Source of the DNA: Actinomortierella ambigua
Lineage: Eukaryota > Mortierellomycota > Mortierellomycetes > Mortierellales > Mortierellaceae
Direction of reading: 5' to 3'
Length of the DNA stretch: 41,434 nucleotides
NCBI GenBank assembly: GCA_016098155.1
Contig: JAAAJB010000318.1
Location: 1 to 41,434 of the forward strand
The notes beneath the pieces were generated by a model. That model had not been told where the DNA came from, made no database searches, and saw nothing but the letters and a program-made list of their open reading frames with translations. Positions 1 through 10,334 of the stretch are shown here, one piece after another. Positions within the stretch are counted from its first letter, which is position 1, and the number at the start of each line of letters is the position of its first letter. Made by a program: the position numbers and the translations under genes.

Positions 1-598
1 CATGTACAATCAAGGCAAAGGGGTCGATCAGAGCAACATCGAGGCAGTCAAGTGGCTCACCAAGGCAGCCGAGCAAGGGGATGCGGACGCACAGCACAAC
101 CTTGGAGTGATGTACGAACAAGGACAAGGGGTCGATCAGAGCGATGTCGAGGCCGTCAAGTGGTGGGCCAAAGCAGCCGAACAAGGGTATGCGGACGCAC
201 AGCACAACCTTGGGGTGATGTACGAACAAGGACAAGGGGTCGACCAGAGTGACATCGAGGCAGTCAAGTGGTTCACCAAGGCAGCCGAACAAGGACATGC
301 GAAAGCACAGTACAACCTTGGAAATATGTACGACGACGGACAAGGAGTCGATCAGAGCGACATCGAGACAGTCAAGTGGTGGACCAAAGCAGCTGAACAA
401 GGGAATGCGGACGCACAGTACAACCTTGGAGTGATGTACGAACAAGGACAAGGGGTCGATCAGAGCGACATCGAGGCAGTCAAGTGGTGGACCAAGGCAG
501 CCGAACAAGGAGACGCAGATGCACAGGCAAGCCTTGTATTGGTGTTCAGACTAAGGCCAGGCCTCGGTCGGAGTTACGCCGAGGCAGTAAGGTGGTAA
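1..598 (+). CDS. Sel1-repeat protein, 5'-truncated by the window edge
   Basis: The reading frame is open from the window edge to a TAA at 596-598. It consists of tandem 36-residue Sel1 repeats (TPR-like alpha/alpha units) of the form VKWWTKAAEQG-DADAQYNLGVMYEQGQGVDQSDIEA. About five full units are seen, each 108 bp, and they are nearly identical at DNA level. The ATG at 2 is an internal methionine of a repeat (compare GVMYEQG in the others), so the true start lies outside the window. Sel1 arrays are protein-interaction scaffolds; in these fungi they are often attached to a protein kinase, which would lie upstream if present. The last unit (LVFRLRPGLGRSYAEAVRW) is already diverged, and the next bases are a continuing but stop-ridden repeat, so this may be the live part of a decaying gene. 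Confidence 0.75.
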   Translation, partial: MYNQGKGVDQSNIEAVKWLTKAAEQGDADAQHNLGVMYEQGQGVDQSDVEAVKWWAKAAEQGYADAQHNLGVMYEQGQGVDQSDIEAVKWFTKAAEQGHAKAQYNLGNMYDDGQGVDQSDIETVKWWTKAAEQGNADAQYNLGVMYEQGQGVDQSDIEAVKWWTKAAEQGDADAQASLVLVFRLRPGLGRSYAEAVRW

Positions 599-770
599 AA
601 TATGGCTGCTGAGCAAGGATATGCAGGCGCGTAGGTCAATCTTAGGGTCATGTACGATGAAGGACGAGGAGTAGTCGACCAGAGCGACGTCGACGCAATA
701 AGGTAGTGCACCATAGCAGTCGACCAAAGAACTGTTGGCGTACAGTCCAGCATATTAATGATAAACGAAT
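599..770 (+). pseudogene. Eroded Sel1 repeats downstream of the array
   Basis: Directly after the stop at 596-598 the Sel1 consensus continues in the same frame: AAEQGYAGA, stop, VNLRVMYDEGRGV, then DQSDVDAIR, stop, CTIAVDQ. The stops stand where the consensus has CAG (Gln of AQ) and TGG (Trp of KW), which are single-base changes. Recognisable similarity fades near 770. It could be the tail of an originally longer Sel1 gene, or a 3'UTR holding dead repeats. Confidence 0.6.
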
Positions 771-1529
771 AAGCAAAGAGTCCAGCAGAGTTCCAGATAG
801 TATTCGCCAGCCGCCCCGCTGAGTGTACTAAGCTTGATCCTGATCGGACTCTGTTTGTGAGAACGAAGAGACAAGAGCAAAAGTGTAAATGAAATTGTTC
901 TTATCTACCATTGGTAACCTTGACGTGCAGGCTATCGTGGATGCCTCAGACGCCATTGCACCGCATGCATTGAGGACCAGCCCTGCTACACCCCATTCTG
1001 TCGATCGTGTAAAGCTCAACGTCGTGCCTCTGACTCTCACCATTCTATGCCTACGTCCACATGCATAAGGTGACTCACAGAATGTCGTCTGTAAATCATC
1101 ACACCCAATAGAGGCATCACCATCACCACTACTCAGACTGGAGGTGGCTCGGTGTAGAATGTGATGACGACATTAGGATTAACGAAGACATCAAACTCTG
1201 TCAAATTGTGCGAGCCATACACGAAGGATCTGGACATATGTAGCAACATGAGTAGAGCCACTCTGATTCTTTGCATCTTCGCACCCAGAGCTCCGATAAC
1301 CATACTTCTTCATTCATCCGATTCTTGTCGTAGTGCTCTGGAGAGTGGTGATGTCCGCTTCTGGATATATGGATAGCCTAGCGCTAATTTTATATTCTTA
1401 CGCAACAACGATGGCTGTGAGCACGAGTCGATAGTAGCTTGTTTTTTTGAGAACGACTTTAATAGTATGGTTCTATATTGAGGGTTGAATCGTCTGACGA
1501 GAGATGACTCCTCGTTGTATTCTCTTAAG
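771..1529. other. Intergenic, no gene seen
   Basis: Open frames here are short and have no recognisable domain. There is no tRNA or other RNA signature that I can see. It probably holds the 3' flank of the Sel1 gene and the 3'UTR of the leftward oxidoreductase gene. Confidence 0.4.
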
Positions 1530-3365
1530 TTAAATGTCCTCTGCAGCAGCGCGGCGGGGTGCACAACGTAGTTCACTCTTTCTATTTTTTCTGCAGTACG
1601 GGCAAACCGCCTTGGGGCCCCAATCCTCGCTTCCAACGCAACGACGGCAGTAGAAGAGACCGGTAGGGTCATACTTGTACTTGATGTTGTAAAGAGTACG
1701 ATAGTGGACACCGAAAAAGTTTTGTTGAAAGTTGGGCTCATTCGGGTCGGCCTCGTTCATGTACGTGCCTCCACCAGGGGTCAGCTCGCGAAGTCGGTTA
1801 ATCGATTTCGTCAGAGTGCGTCGGATCACCTTCTGCGTCTCCCACGGCGTGGTGTCAAGCCAGCCACCAGGCACGACCTGGAAAGTCAGCGCCTCGCGCC
1901 AGGCAGGGTTCACCGAGGTCTCCGTTGCGTTGGCTTTCGCGACCATGCCACCGGCAATGAGCATCGAGATATAGTCCCTGGTGAAGCCCTTGGTGTCGGT
2001 CATGATCTGGCTCATCGTCGTCGCCAGCTTCTTCGGCCCCTCCGTGGACTCGAACAGCGTGCGAGGGATGAGGCGTGTACCCATGATGAGACTTGTGCCA
2101 GCGTTCTCTTTTGGAAGTGCCGCGGCCGCCAGTTTGCGGAAGACGTAGTATGGAAGAGGGGGGCTATAGCTCTCCTTGAGGACCTGGACTCCCTCCATCG
2201 CTTTCACGGCGTCGAAGAATGACTTGAAGCTATTCTTGGCGGTCTCCGCGGTGGTATTGGCGAGATGGAAAGCAAATTCGAGTTTCTTGCTGCCAACCAA
2301 GGAGTAGCCTCCCCACCTAGCGTCGGACAGCTTGATCTGTTGAGCGTAGAAAGTCTCCATGATATTCACCATCGTCTCTTCATTGGGAGCCGTGATGTTC
2401 GCTGTGACAACGTTGAACGTGGCTGCAGGATGAGTGCGGTAGACGGCCTGGACGACAACACCGTAGCTGGGTCCTCCACCACGGAGCGCCCAGAAGAGAT
2501 CCGTATTGGTGTATGCGTTCGCAATTCGCTCCTCGCCGTTGGCAGTCACAACCTTGTACTGGAGAACATTGTCGGCACAGAGACCATAGAGGGGCGAGAG
2601 GGGCCCATGGCCGCCGCCCTGACAGAAACCACCAGATGTTCCGACGGTTGGATGAGCACCACCAACGATCATGCGTCCGACCTTATGAGCCTCTAGATTG
2701 GCTTCATCCCACAAGACACCTGCTCCGAGGATCACGGCATCGATCCCTTCGGTGTTACTAGGTGCGCCTTCCGGGACAAACTTGCGGAACTCGATCCCCT
2801 TCATGTGGATAGTCCACAGACTGAGCGAGGAATTAGCCATACTGCGACCAAGGTAGTCATGACCGGTGTTCTTGACCACGAGACGAATGTTGTGCTTCTC
2901 AGCAAAGTTGACCGTAGCCTTGACATGATCGATCGTCGTAGCCTTGACGGTGTACAGCGGGACGGCACCCTGGAGGCAAGGAGCCGTTTGTTTGAGCAGG
3001 CAGCCCTCGCCACGGAAGGTCTCCCAGTTCGCGCGCACAACTGCACCTGGCTGAAGCTGACGCCAGTGGTCGAAGTAGTAGTTCTTGGTGACATTGTCGC
3101 ACATGTCCTTGTTGTAGTTCTCTCCATGACACACGCGGGCAACAGGAGTGGTGGCGATCAGGTTGCCATTCACAGTTGAGTTGAAATCATTCCATGTACC
3201 GGTGTTTGGCCAGCACGGCTCGTGAGGAAGACACTTGCAGCGCAGATTAGGAATGAAGACATCGTTGGGCTTCGGGACCTCGGGAGCGGCAGATGTTGGT
3301 GAGGCGGTGAAGAGGGTAACACCCAGCGCCAACGCGGTGAGTGAAGGCAAAAGTGAAAGGCGCAT
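1530..3365 (-). CDS. Secreted FAD-linked oxidoreductase, berberine-bridge-enzyme type
   Basis: Single-exon gene of 611 aa. Residues 1-26 form a signal peptide (MRLSLLPSL-, hydrophobic core, TSA/AP cleavage). An FAD-binding PCMH domain follows. KNTGHDYLGRS at 165-175 has the histidine (169) that carries covalent 8-alpha-histidyl FAD in this family, and FCQGGGHGPLSP near 247-258 is the second conserved FAD loop. The C-terminal BBE domain ends in NFFGVHYRTLYNIKYKYDP and LFYCRRCVGSEDW. Several N-glycosylation sequons (NST, NVT, NSS, NAT) and many cysteines fit secretion. Relatives oxidise sugars, alcohols or secondary metabolites; the substrate cannot be read from sequence. The frame runs upstream to 3389, but that codon is GTG. 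The ATG at 3365 starts the signal peptide and lies about 40 bp below a TATA box, so it is preferred. No intron is needed. Confidence 0.88.
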   Translation of the reverse strand: MRLSLLPSLTALALGVTLFTASPTSAAPEVPKPNDVFIPNLRCKCLPHEPCWPNTGTWNDFNSTVNGNLIATTPVARVCHGENYNKDMCDNVTKNYYFDHWRQLQPGAVVRANWETFRGEGCLLKQTAPCLQGAVPLYTVKATTIDHVKATVNFAEKHNIRLVVKNTGHDYLGRSMANSSLSLWTIHMKGIEFRKFVPEGAPSNTEGIDAVILGAGVLWDEANLEAHKVGRMIVGGAHPTVGTSGGFCQGGGHGPLSPLYGLCADNVLQYKVVTANGEERIANAYTNTDLFWALRGGGPSYGVVVQAVYRTHPAATFNVVTANITAPNEETMVNIMETFYAQQIKLSDARWGGYSLVGSKKLEFAFHLANTTAETAKNSFKSFFDAVKAMEGVQVLKESYSPPLPYYVFRKLAAAALPKENAGTSLIMGTRLIPRTLFESTEGPKKLATTMSQIMTDTKGFTRDYISMLIAGGMVAKANATETSVNPAWREALTFQVVPGGWLDTTPWETQKVIRRTLTKSINRLRELTPGGGTYMNEADPNEPNFQQNFFGVHYRTLYNIKYKYDPTGLFYCRRCVGSEDWGPKAVCPYCRKNRKSELRCAPRRAAAEDI

Positions 3366-3405
3366 TTTGTGTTGTTGGTGCTGGATCACTCATGGTGTGC
3401 ATTCG

Positions 3406-3414
3406 CCTTTTATA
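3406..3414 (-). promoter_or_regulatory. TATA box of the FAD oxidoreductase gene
   Basis: On the minus strand this reads TATAAAAGG, 41 to 49 bp upstream of the chosen ATG at 3365. Transcription about 30 bp downstream would begin near 3380, which leaves an out-of-frame ATG at 3393 outside the mRNA and supports the start at 3365. Confidence 0.6.
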
Positions 3415-4399
3415 TTAATTGCATCCCTTCCAAAAAGACGATCCGGCCAAGAGAAAAGTACTAACAACCACCGTCGTTGCACTGGGCTCAGGTGTACTCC
3501 CAAACAGACTACTGTATTTTGAGTCAAATACAGCGGTTCAATCCATTTTTGGCTCTACCACCCATGGTACGTACCTGGGATTCCCTCATGGCTGCAGCAG
3601 CCGTATCCTGTTCCTCAGCCCTACATTCAGAGATCTTTCAAGCAGGTACAAGTACGCAAATGTAGGGCTTAGCTCTCCTCCAGCAGGACTGAGACTTTCA
3701 ATGAAACCTTCGACGTTTTAAAGGTACCGCGTTCATTCAAGCATACGTCTTAAATGAACATTTTACACTCCGTTTTGTGCCGTTTTTAATGTGCAAGCCG
3801 TTTTGTGACATCAACTACCGCCAGCCGAACCTGAGATTGCCTTGCTGGAGTCACCTCCTTCTCTGCGAAAGACGCGACGCTGGCTTTAGTGGTGCATATG
3901 TACGTACCTTGTCTACGACCGTCACCAGCACTGAAGTCACTACTCTGTCAGCTTGCTCGGCTAAAGCCAACATGCGTCGCCTTTCTGCTAACGATAAAGG
4001 AAATTACAAGGTAGTCTATCAAGCACTACATAGACAGACCTGGTATAGGTGTCAAGGATCATACATATCGCTTTCCTTGCCCCTTTGCTTGGTATGCAGC
4101 GTCAATATGCAAGTGGTTCACATATGGCTGCCAGTTTTAGCGCACATTTATCCTTATCCCTTTGCTTGGTATGTAGCGTCAATATGCAAGGTTCACATAT
4201 GGTTGCCAGTTTTAGCGCACATGGTTTCCTCCAAGCAAGTCAATAGCCGCTCAAACTGAGACCCCACCCAGTTGCAGCCTATCTTTGTGACAACTCTATG
4301 GTCTTCACTCTCCACTCGAGTGCTTGAAAAATGCAGAGCGATCTCAGAGGGGAGCCACAAAGTCACGTTCCCTCTCCCTTTCAAAAAATTCCACGAGCA
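3415..4399. other. Intergenic with a tandem duplication
   Basis: No convincing gene. It holds two copies of the palindrome GTACGTAC (3567 and 3900) and the imperfect tandem duplication at 4081-4222 listed separately. Short open frames here look like chance. Confidence 0.4.
4081..4222. repeat. Imperfect tandem duplication, about 66 bp x2, period 77 bp
   Basis: Copy 1 (4081-4147) and copy 2 (4158-4222) both run from CCCTTTGCTTGGTATG to CCAGTTTTAGCGCACAT. They differ by two or three substitutions and a 2-base indel (AAGTGGTTCAC versus AAGGTTCAC), with a short TTATCCTTAT spacer. It is direct, non-coding and unrelated to the Sel1 repeats. Confidence 0.85.
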
Positions 4400-4585
4400 C
4401 ATCACCCAGAAGCAGATGAACGTTTTGAAGACGGTCGGCTGCTAAAAAAAATCATACAGTTCTACAGGATACACTGGCAAGACGACCACGCCTGCCTCAA
4501 CAGGGAGTTTTCATGGAAGAGGGCAAGGCCATTAAAGCCGACCTGCTGGATTGGCGCCGCTCGCCTAAAACGGCATGAGGGCTCG
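4400..4585 (+). pseudogene. Remnant of a TKL-type protein kinase N-lobe
   Basis: Plus-strand translation gives LLKKIIQFYRIHWQDDHA, then in another frame EGKAIKADLLDW. These correspond to the alphaC-beta4-beta5 region and the following segment of the TKL-type kinases whose remnants also lie at 11.9 kb (QFYRIHDHDD) and 14.4 kb (IYRIHEQ, KAIKAG). A frame change between the two parts, and no catalytic loop downstream, show that it is dead. Confidence 0.5.
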
Positions 4586-4867
4586 AGTGTATCCATCAGA
4601 AATCTGTTCTCCACCGTGACGTAAAATACAGCCGATGTACAACTCTATAAAGTGATCCTGAGCTTATCTTCCAACGTGGTGACATGGCATGTACCACGTT
4701 CTATCCTATACTTGTGGGCAACACGCCTATTTCTGACTTTCTGACCTCCATCTTTAGTATTACATCAAAAAAATATGCTACATAGACTAATCGTTGAACT
4801 CCACCTCTTTCTGTCTTTTTGTTTTTGTTTCCGTCCGTTTTGTCCGTCCATAATTTTTTTTGTTTTC
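4586..4867. other. 3' flank of the GTPBP1-like gene
   Basis: AT-rich sequence with T-runs next to the stop codon of the leftward GTPase gene. It probably contains the 3'UTR of that gene; no separate feature is seen. Confidence 0.35.
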
Positions 4868-7458
4868 TCAAGCGACGATCTTGGACACCTTGCCAATACC
4901 CTTTGTCCTTCCCTCACGGAAGATCAAGCGAGCACCGACCTTGAGGAAAGCCGGGTGCAAGAACTGGAAGCGGACGGTGGCTCGATCACCAGTGCGCAGG
5001 ATCTGCTCGGGTTTATCCATGGCAATGACCCTTGCCGTTTGGCGGACGGCGCCACAGTGCAGCATGGCCTGGTACTTTTGACCGATAGTAGTCGAATGGT
5101 ACAGCACCAAGACCTCGGCCTCAAACTCGCGACAACCCCTTGGGGCTGGGGTCATATGGCCGTCGAGCATCACCATACCTTTTCGGATGGTCGAACGTCG
5201 GATCTTCTTCAGGCCGAACGAGGCCGATTGGCCTGCACAGGCGACGGGCACATTGAGTCGCTTGCGCTGGATAGACTTGATGGTCACCAGTTGGAAGTGA
5301 CCGTTGCCGTCTGGCCCCATGTACAGTTGGTCTCCGGCGTGAACCACGCCGTTCATCACCACTCCACTGACTACAGTGCCCACGAATGGAACCGAGAACG
5401 TATCCGTGATTTGGTATTCCACTATTCAGAGATAGGACGAAAAGACAAGAAAAGATGATGGCGGGCGTTCAATTTTTCATTCTCGTTTAGGAAAGATGTT
5501 CTTTTTTTCGGTTATCTCACTCATCCACCTTAAATCTTGGACAATCGTCCTTACCAGGCTCATCCTTGTTGTACTTTGTGCTGACGGGCAAAATGTTCAA
5601 AAACTTTTTAAGCAAGTCGATACCCTCGCCAGTGACGTTGCTGACCTGGAAGATGGGGCAGATACGGTCGCTTACAAAGTGGCTAGCTGTAACGACGACA
5701 TCCTCGTTCGATTTCACAAACATGGGGATCTTACGGCAGCCAGCAGACTTTAAGATCTTTGTCAACTGCTTCACGGTACTCTCCAACACATTCGGTGGGC
5801 ACATGTCAATCTTTGTAATGACGACCAACACGGGAACACCCAACGCCAGGGACAAACCCAAATGCTCCTTCGTCATCCCTACAATGCCAGCGTTCGAGCC
5901 GACCATGAGCATCACGAAGTCAGGGGCGCAGCCTGTCATGCCAAACACGGTCGTCTTGAGGTATCGCTCGTGTCCCGCGAGATCGATAAACGACAAGACT
6001 TTGGCAGACCGTGCACAGATCTCATCCCATGGTGCAGGACGGCCGCTGACTTGTGACGGCACCTCTACCGATTTTGTGTCAAAGCCCAAAATCTCCATGC
6101 CCACTGAAGACGTCCTACCCGACTCGACTTCGTGGCGGTGACTGTTAGTTGAGAGATAGTTTGAAGAAAAAATCGGTGTCAGCGATTTTTTTTTTTTTTT
6201 TTTTTTTTGGTCCATGTTGTCTGCATGTACACAGAAAAAAAAGGGGGGGAAAATCTTTACCGGAAAAGGTTGACACGAGCCTTGCCACGTCCATCATCCA
6301 GCACGCCTTTGGTTAAAACACCAAGCATGGTCGACTTGCCAGCATCGACGTTTCCAACCACGGCGACACGGACCTCCAGCAACTCCTCGCCCGATTTTGG
6401 AGCCTTGCGGATCATCAAGTAGGCGGTCTTGTTGCTCTTATCAGCCTCCTTCGAAGACGACGAAGAAGCAGGTGGCGCCGATGAGGACGGTGAGGATGAT
6501 GACTGCAAAGAAGTACGATTGCCGGAGGCAGTCTCCTCCCCCTCGGGGATGATGGCCGTAGGGGTGATGTTAGGCTCGGGGATGCCGCTGACGTTCTTCT
6601 CGTACATGACAGCCACCTCAGCCTCGAGCACGGAAGCGACGGTGCGCACCGTCGTTAATGCCGTTTCAAACTCGGTGTCGCTCAGATTCATCGGTGCTCC
6701 ATCCTCTGTATGTAGGAGACAGGGTGAGAAGAAAAAAAAAGGCTTTTCTAGTTACTGGAAGGTTGCAAGATTGGGGTGTGGGTCGAAAGCTTATTCCTTC
6801 TGTGGTCAAGCTGCACTACCTTCGACACCGATTTCAAACATGGTTTCGCCAGAGCCCTCCCGTATCCGTGCGGTCAGGAGAGATTGTAGCGACTCCATTG
6901 TGGCTTCGGTGGGGTTGAGAAGTTGCTCCTAAGAGAGAGGGACCAAGACACGTACGTGTAGGTGGATAGGAAGATGATTAGCCCCAAGGACAATTTGACG
7001 ACTGCAGATCACGCCTCCCCTCGCCCAAAGCAAGATGAGAGAGAAAGAGAGAGAGGGTGATGGACTATCGATAAGTGACAGTGATGGTGATAATTGTGAT
7101 GGTGGCGATCACATCATGATGATGATGATAATGATGTTCTTTCTACCTTCAGAGAGAGGTCCTCGAGACCTGATCGTTGAGCTTCAAAGCCCGCTAACGG
7201 ATCCTCCATGTCGTTCATGTCAAGTTCATCCTCGTGCGACAGTCCTAGGTCGTTGGCCGACAGCTGCATCCCCGATAACTTGTCCGCTATCGAGCTGCCC
7301 TCGGCCAATAATGAGCTTGGCTGGCTGGTGCTCTCCGCTTTTTTGGAAGGTATAGAAGACTCGGTCTTGACAGACCCTAATGGTAATGATGTTGGGGCCG
7401 CGGTGGAGGATATTGAACCCTTGCGGGCAGACACCGTCTTGTCATCCTTCTTCAACAT
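4868..7458 (-). CDS. GTPBP1/GTPBP2-type translational GTPase
   Basis: Five exons: complement(4868..5421, 5555..6141, 6261..6705, 6820..6928, 7147..7458), 2007 nt, 668 aa. Introns of 133, 119, 114 and 218 bp have GT-AG ends, and phases close. The protein has a Ser-rich N-terminus, a short conserved region ([14 protein letters not shown]), then an EF-Tu-like G domain: P-loop GNVDAGKST (258-266), ESGRTSSVG switch I, DLAGHE (342-347), TKID (398-401). EF-Tu domains II and III follow ([40 protein letters not shown]). Joining the last two exons gives [16 protein letters not shown], the arrangement known in animal GTPBP1, which fixes the donor at GTAAGG and not the nearer GTGAG. Family members are cytoplasmic and linked to ribosome rescue and mRNA turnover. 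The start MLKKDDK is the ATG nearest the conserved part; upstream in-frame codons look like 5'UTR. Confidence 0.9.
6186..6208. repeat. T23 homopolymer inside an intron
   Basis: A run of 23 T on the plus strand (A on the transcribed strand) lies within the 6142-6260 intron of the GTPBP1-like gene, about 45 bp upstream of the acceptor. It has no coding role and is probably length-variable. Confidence 0.8.
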
Positions 7459-8303
7459 TGCGAATGAGTTGAAAATGGCTAATGAGCGAGAGAGGTGAAG
7501 GGAGGAGGGAAAGGCGGGAGTTGTAATGTGCAGAAATGAGACCAAGGAAGGCTAGGAGAGTAAGGGCTGGTTCGTTTTGAAAGTGGGGGGGGGGGGAGCT
7601 GGCGCCAGGAATGTGAAACGGCCTAAATGTAGAAAAGAATGAACAATTTAATGGTTTGCTGTACTACGAATGGGCTTTTTGGGGCAGATAGGAATCCCGA
7701 GCAGAGTGGGGGAGGGGAGGATTGGGAGAAAGAAAGTGGGCAGAGCGTGATACAAATACTTCCTGGCTTGGGGCGCAGTCTACTTGTCGCTCCATACCTC
7801 GCTCATACTTGCGCCCTACCCCACTCCCCCACTCACTGGGTGCCGACTGTTCGTCGGGTAGTGTATTGGGCCATGCGCCGTATTGCAGGACAGCGCCCAA
7901 ATTGCTCTGTACGCGGTGTCTCGTAGCATCTTGTACTGCGGCAAATAGAAGGAAGGGCAGCTCTCGCTACTTCTCCTTCTCCTCCTCCTCCTCCGCCCCT
8001 TTTAAACGAGTCGTGTCTTTCTCTCTCTCCACTCATCGCTACGGTGACTCATGGCACGTCAATCCTGACTCGACCTCGCCACAACTGGACACTTTACGCT
8101 CTCGAGACACTCGTTCACCCCATATCGACGTACATCAACTTTTCTTGGAGTTGTTACACCACTCTCATACCGTAGCTATGGGAAGGAAAATCACACATTC
8201 CCAGCGACCTGTGCCACCAAATTTTCTTTCTCATTTTGCCAGTCACCCAGTGGGGGAAATGGAGGCATAAGAAGACCCCGAATGACAAAGTTGTGAATCA
8301 GAA
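7459..8303. promoter_or_regulatory. Divergent promoter region between GTPBP1-like and SET/MYND genes
   Basis: These 845 bp separate two divergent conserved genes. They contain a G-run at about 7587-7599 next to GGCGCC, and a CT-rich tract at about 7970-8035 upstream of the rightward gene. I see no clear TATA box. A 182-codon open frame (7722-8270) has no domain and a biased composition, so I read the region as regulatory and leader DNA. Confidence 0.45.
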
Positions 8304-9499
8304 ATGAAGCGTGTGAATCTCCAATGTGCCAAGGCGGGGTACCCTATCCACGTCCAGCACAGCGAGACTCTCGGTAACCATGCAATCGCCGCACGCAGTA
8401 TTTCTCGGGGAGAGCGAGTCTTGAAGGTTTGCATTTATGTTTGCTGCATGCCCTTGCCTGTCCCTTTCTCGCCCCTCTCCCTTCCTCTCTAATTTAAAAC
8501 TCTTTGTTAGGCCCTCCCCTACGCCGCCGAAGCCTTTGACAGCTATCGCAAACGGATGTGCCACACCTGTCTGTTGTACCACACCCGGTCCACGTTCAAG
8601 CACCGCTGCCAGGACTGTGACCAGGTCTACTATTGCTCCGAGTTGTGCAAGACCATCGGTATGGACCCAACTTCGGGCTGTCATCCAAAACTCTGTCGGG
8701 CCCTGCGCCGGTTGGCGACCTGGGACTCGGATCGCCATACCAAGAGTATCATCAAGTTGTATCTGCAGGTTCTACTGAGCCACTGGCGTGAGCGCAACGC
8801 TTTCCTCACGCCTTATCAGCACCATCGACAGCTGCTCAAGGACATGGAGGAAGAGAAGCTGCAGAAAGGACAAGAGGACCGACAGCAACAGAAACAGGAG
8901 CAACAACCCTTGCTCAAAGAGGCAGACAGCGAGGACGTCAAGACTGTAATAGCGCCGGAGATCGGCTCGAAAAACGAAGACAACTCTCCACCGCCGCCAT
9001 CACAAGGGCAAGAGGCCCCTCGGCTTTCGTCGTTGTCTGACCAACTCGATACTCGGCTCTGCATTTCGTCCGCCTCCAACCCCGGTTCAGACGCCACCGT
9101 GGACGGCCCTCAACGGTCACCGCTGCAAGAGCCAATCGAAAACACCTTTGAGGATGTGCGAGCGCTGCAGTCGCACGTGGAGGACTGGGACGAAGAAGAG
9201 CACCAGGACTGGAACAAGCAGGCCCAGGTCGTCCTATCACTCCTGGAGATGGCTGGGTTGACTGAGATGAGGGTAGTTGTTGACCGGGCAAAGAGCACTT
9301 CGGATGATGCGAAGGAAAACATGGCGGAGGAGACAGAGGAGCGAAGGATCACGGCGGAGGACGTAAAGTTTACGGTCAGTGCTCTCGAGAGTAACTGCTT
9401 TGGCATGTTTGATAGAAGCCGTAAGAAGCCTGTTTGCTTTGGGAGAGGTGAGTAGAATACCAAACAAGCTGATTCCCAGTGAATCCCATTTGCTCGCGC

Positions 9500-9533
<34 letters not shown>

Positions 9534-10269
9534 CTCACACCTCTTCTCCCCCCTCCCTCTTTTTCGCCTTTCTCTAATCCATAGCCATCTTCCCGATTGC
9601 ATCGTTCTTCAACCACTCTTGCGAGTGCAATGCCACCGCCGTACAGGCGGATGGCGCCGAAGATGTAACCGGTGACGACGTCCTTGGTGTGTTTGCCCAA
9701 GAGGACGCCGCAAAAGCTGCTGCTGCTGCCAAGGCTGTACCAGTAGCAGCAGTGACCTCCGTCACTGGCTCGAATTCATTGGATACGGCGGATCGAATTC
9801 AAGAGTCAGGGAGCACCGGTGGAACTACGACACCAATTGCAGAATCGGAGGAGGAGACGAAGAGTGTAGAGGTAGTGGTAGAGGACCCTTACGAGTCGAT
9901 GGTCGGTGAGTTTCGGGCCATGTCGTTCTTTGCCATGCAGGACATTCCAGAAGGTAAAGAAAAAAAAAAAAAAAAAAAGAACAGAAGAACAAAGGAAGTG
10001 CAATGAGGAGCCAGATAACTTGCCAGCGTAGGTACTCACCTCTCTACTTTTTTTTCCTTCGGTCAGGCAAGGATGTGACCATCTCGTACATTGACAGCGA
10101 CATGCCGCTGCAGGCACGGCGTTTAGCGTTGATGTCCGACTATCACTTCCACTGTTGTTGTGAACGCTGTGTGCGGGAAGAGGCTGCGCAAAAGGCAACC
10201 AAGGGTAAGGTCTCAAAATCGAGCAGGAAAATCGCTGCATCGAAAGCAGTGAAAAAGAACAAAAAGTGA
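8304..10269 (+). CDS. MYND-finger SET-domain protein, SMYD/Set6 type
   Basis: Four exons: 8304..8426, 8511..9447, 9585..9953, 10067..10269; 1632 nt, 543 aa. Introns of 84, 137 and 113 bp are GT-AG and phases close. Order: SET N-part (GNHAIAARSISRGERVL), MYND zinc finger from about residue 58 (CHTC, then CQDCDQVYYCSELC and H-x3-C), helical and acidic region, SET core with FFNHSCECNA (NHSC near 363-366), then GKDVTISYID (477-486) with the catalytic Tyr, and the cysteine-rich post-SET segment YHFHCCCERC. This is the split SET domain of SMYD lysine methyltransferases. Oddities are a Gln/Glu/Ser-rich insert of about 200 residues between MYND and NHSC, and an Ala-rich acidic insert of about 80 residues after NHSC. 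The C-terminus is short and Lys-rich. The target protein is unknown. Confidence 0.88.
9504..9532. repeat. (CA)n microsatellite in an intron
   Basis: About 14 uninterrupted AC units lie inside the 9448-9584 intron of the SET/MYND gene, just before its pyrimidine tract. Confidence 0.9.
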
Positions 10270-10334
10270 GAAATAAAAGAGCGGAGAGAATGATAAAGCG
10301 TCATTTATGTTGATCTTGGTCAGTGGTCTTCCTG

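Noticed and set aside
1704..2696. Plus-strand frames opposite the FAD oxidoreductase
   Set aside because: Antisense to a clear conserved protein, with no family features.
3366..3389. GTG-initiated extension of the FAD oxidoreductase
   Set aside because: Eukaryotic translation would use the ATG at 3365, which directly begins a signal peptide.
4081..4222. CRISPR-like array
   Set aside because: Only two long copies and a eukaryotic context; it is a simple tandem duplication.
5517..5554. Donor GAGTGAG or unspliced end after KVDE in the GTPBP1-like gene
   Set aside because: It breaks phase with the next exon. GTAAGG at 5554 gives the conserved junction.
7722..8270. 182-codon plus-strand frame
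   Set aside because: Low-complexity promoter and leader sequence between two divergent genes; no domain.
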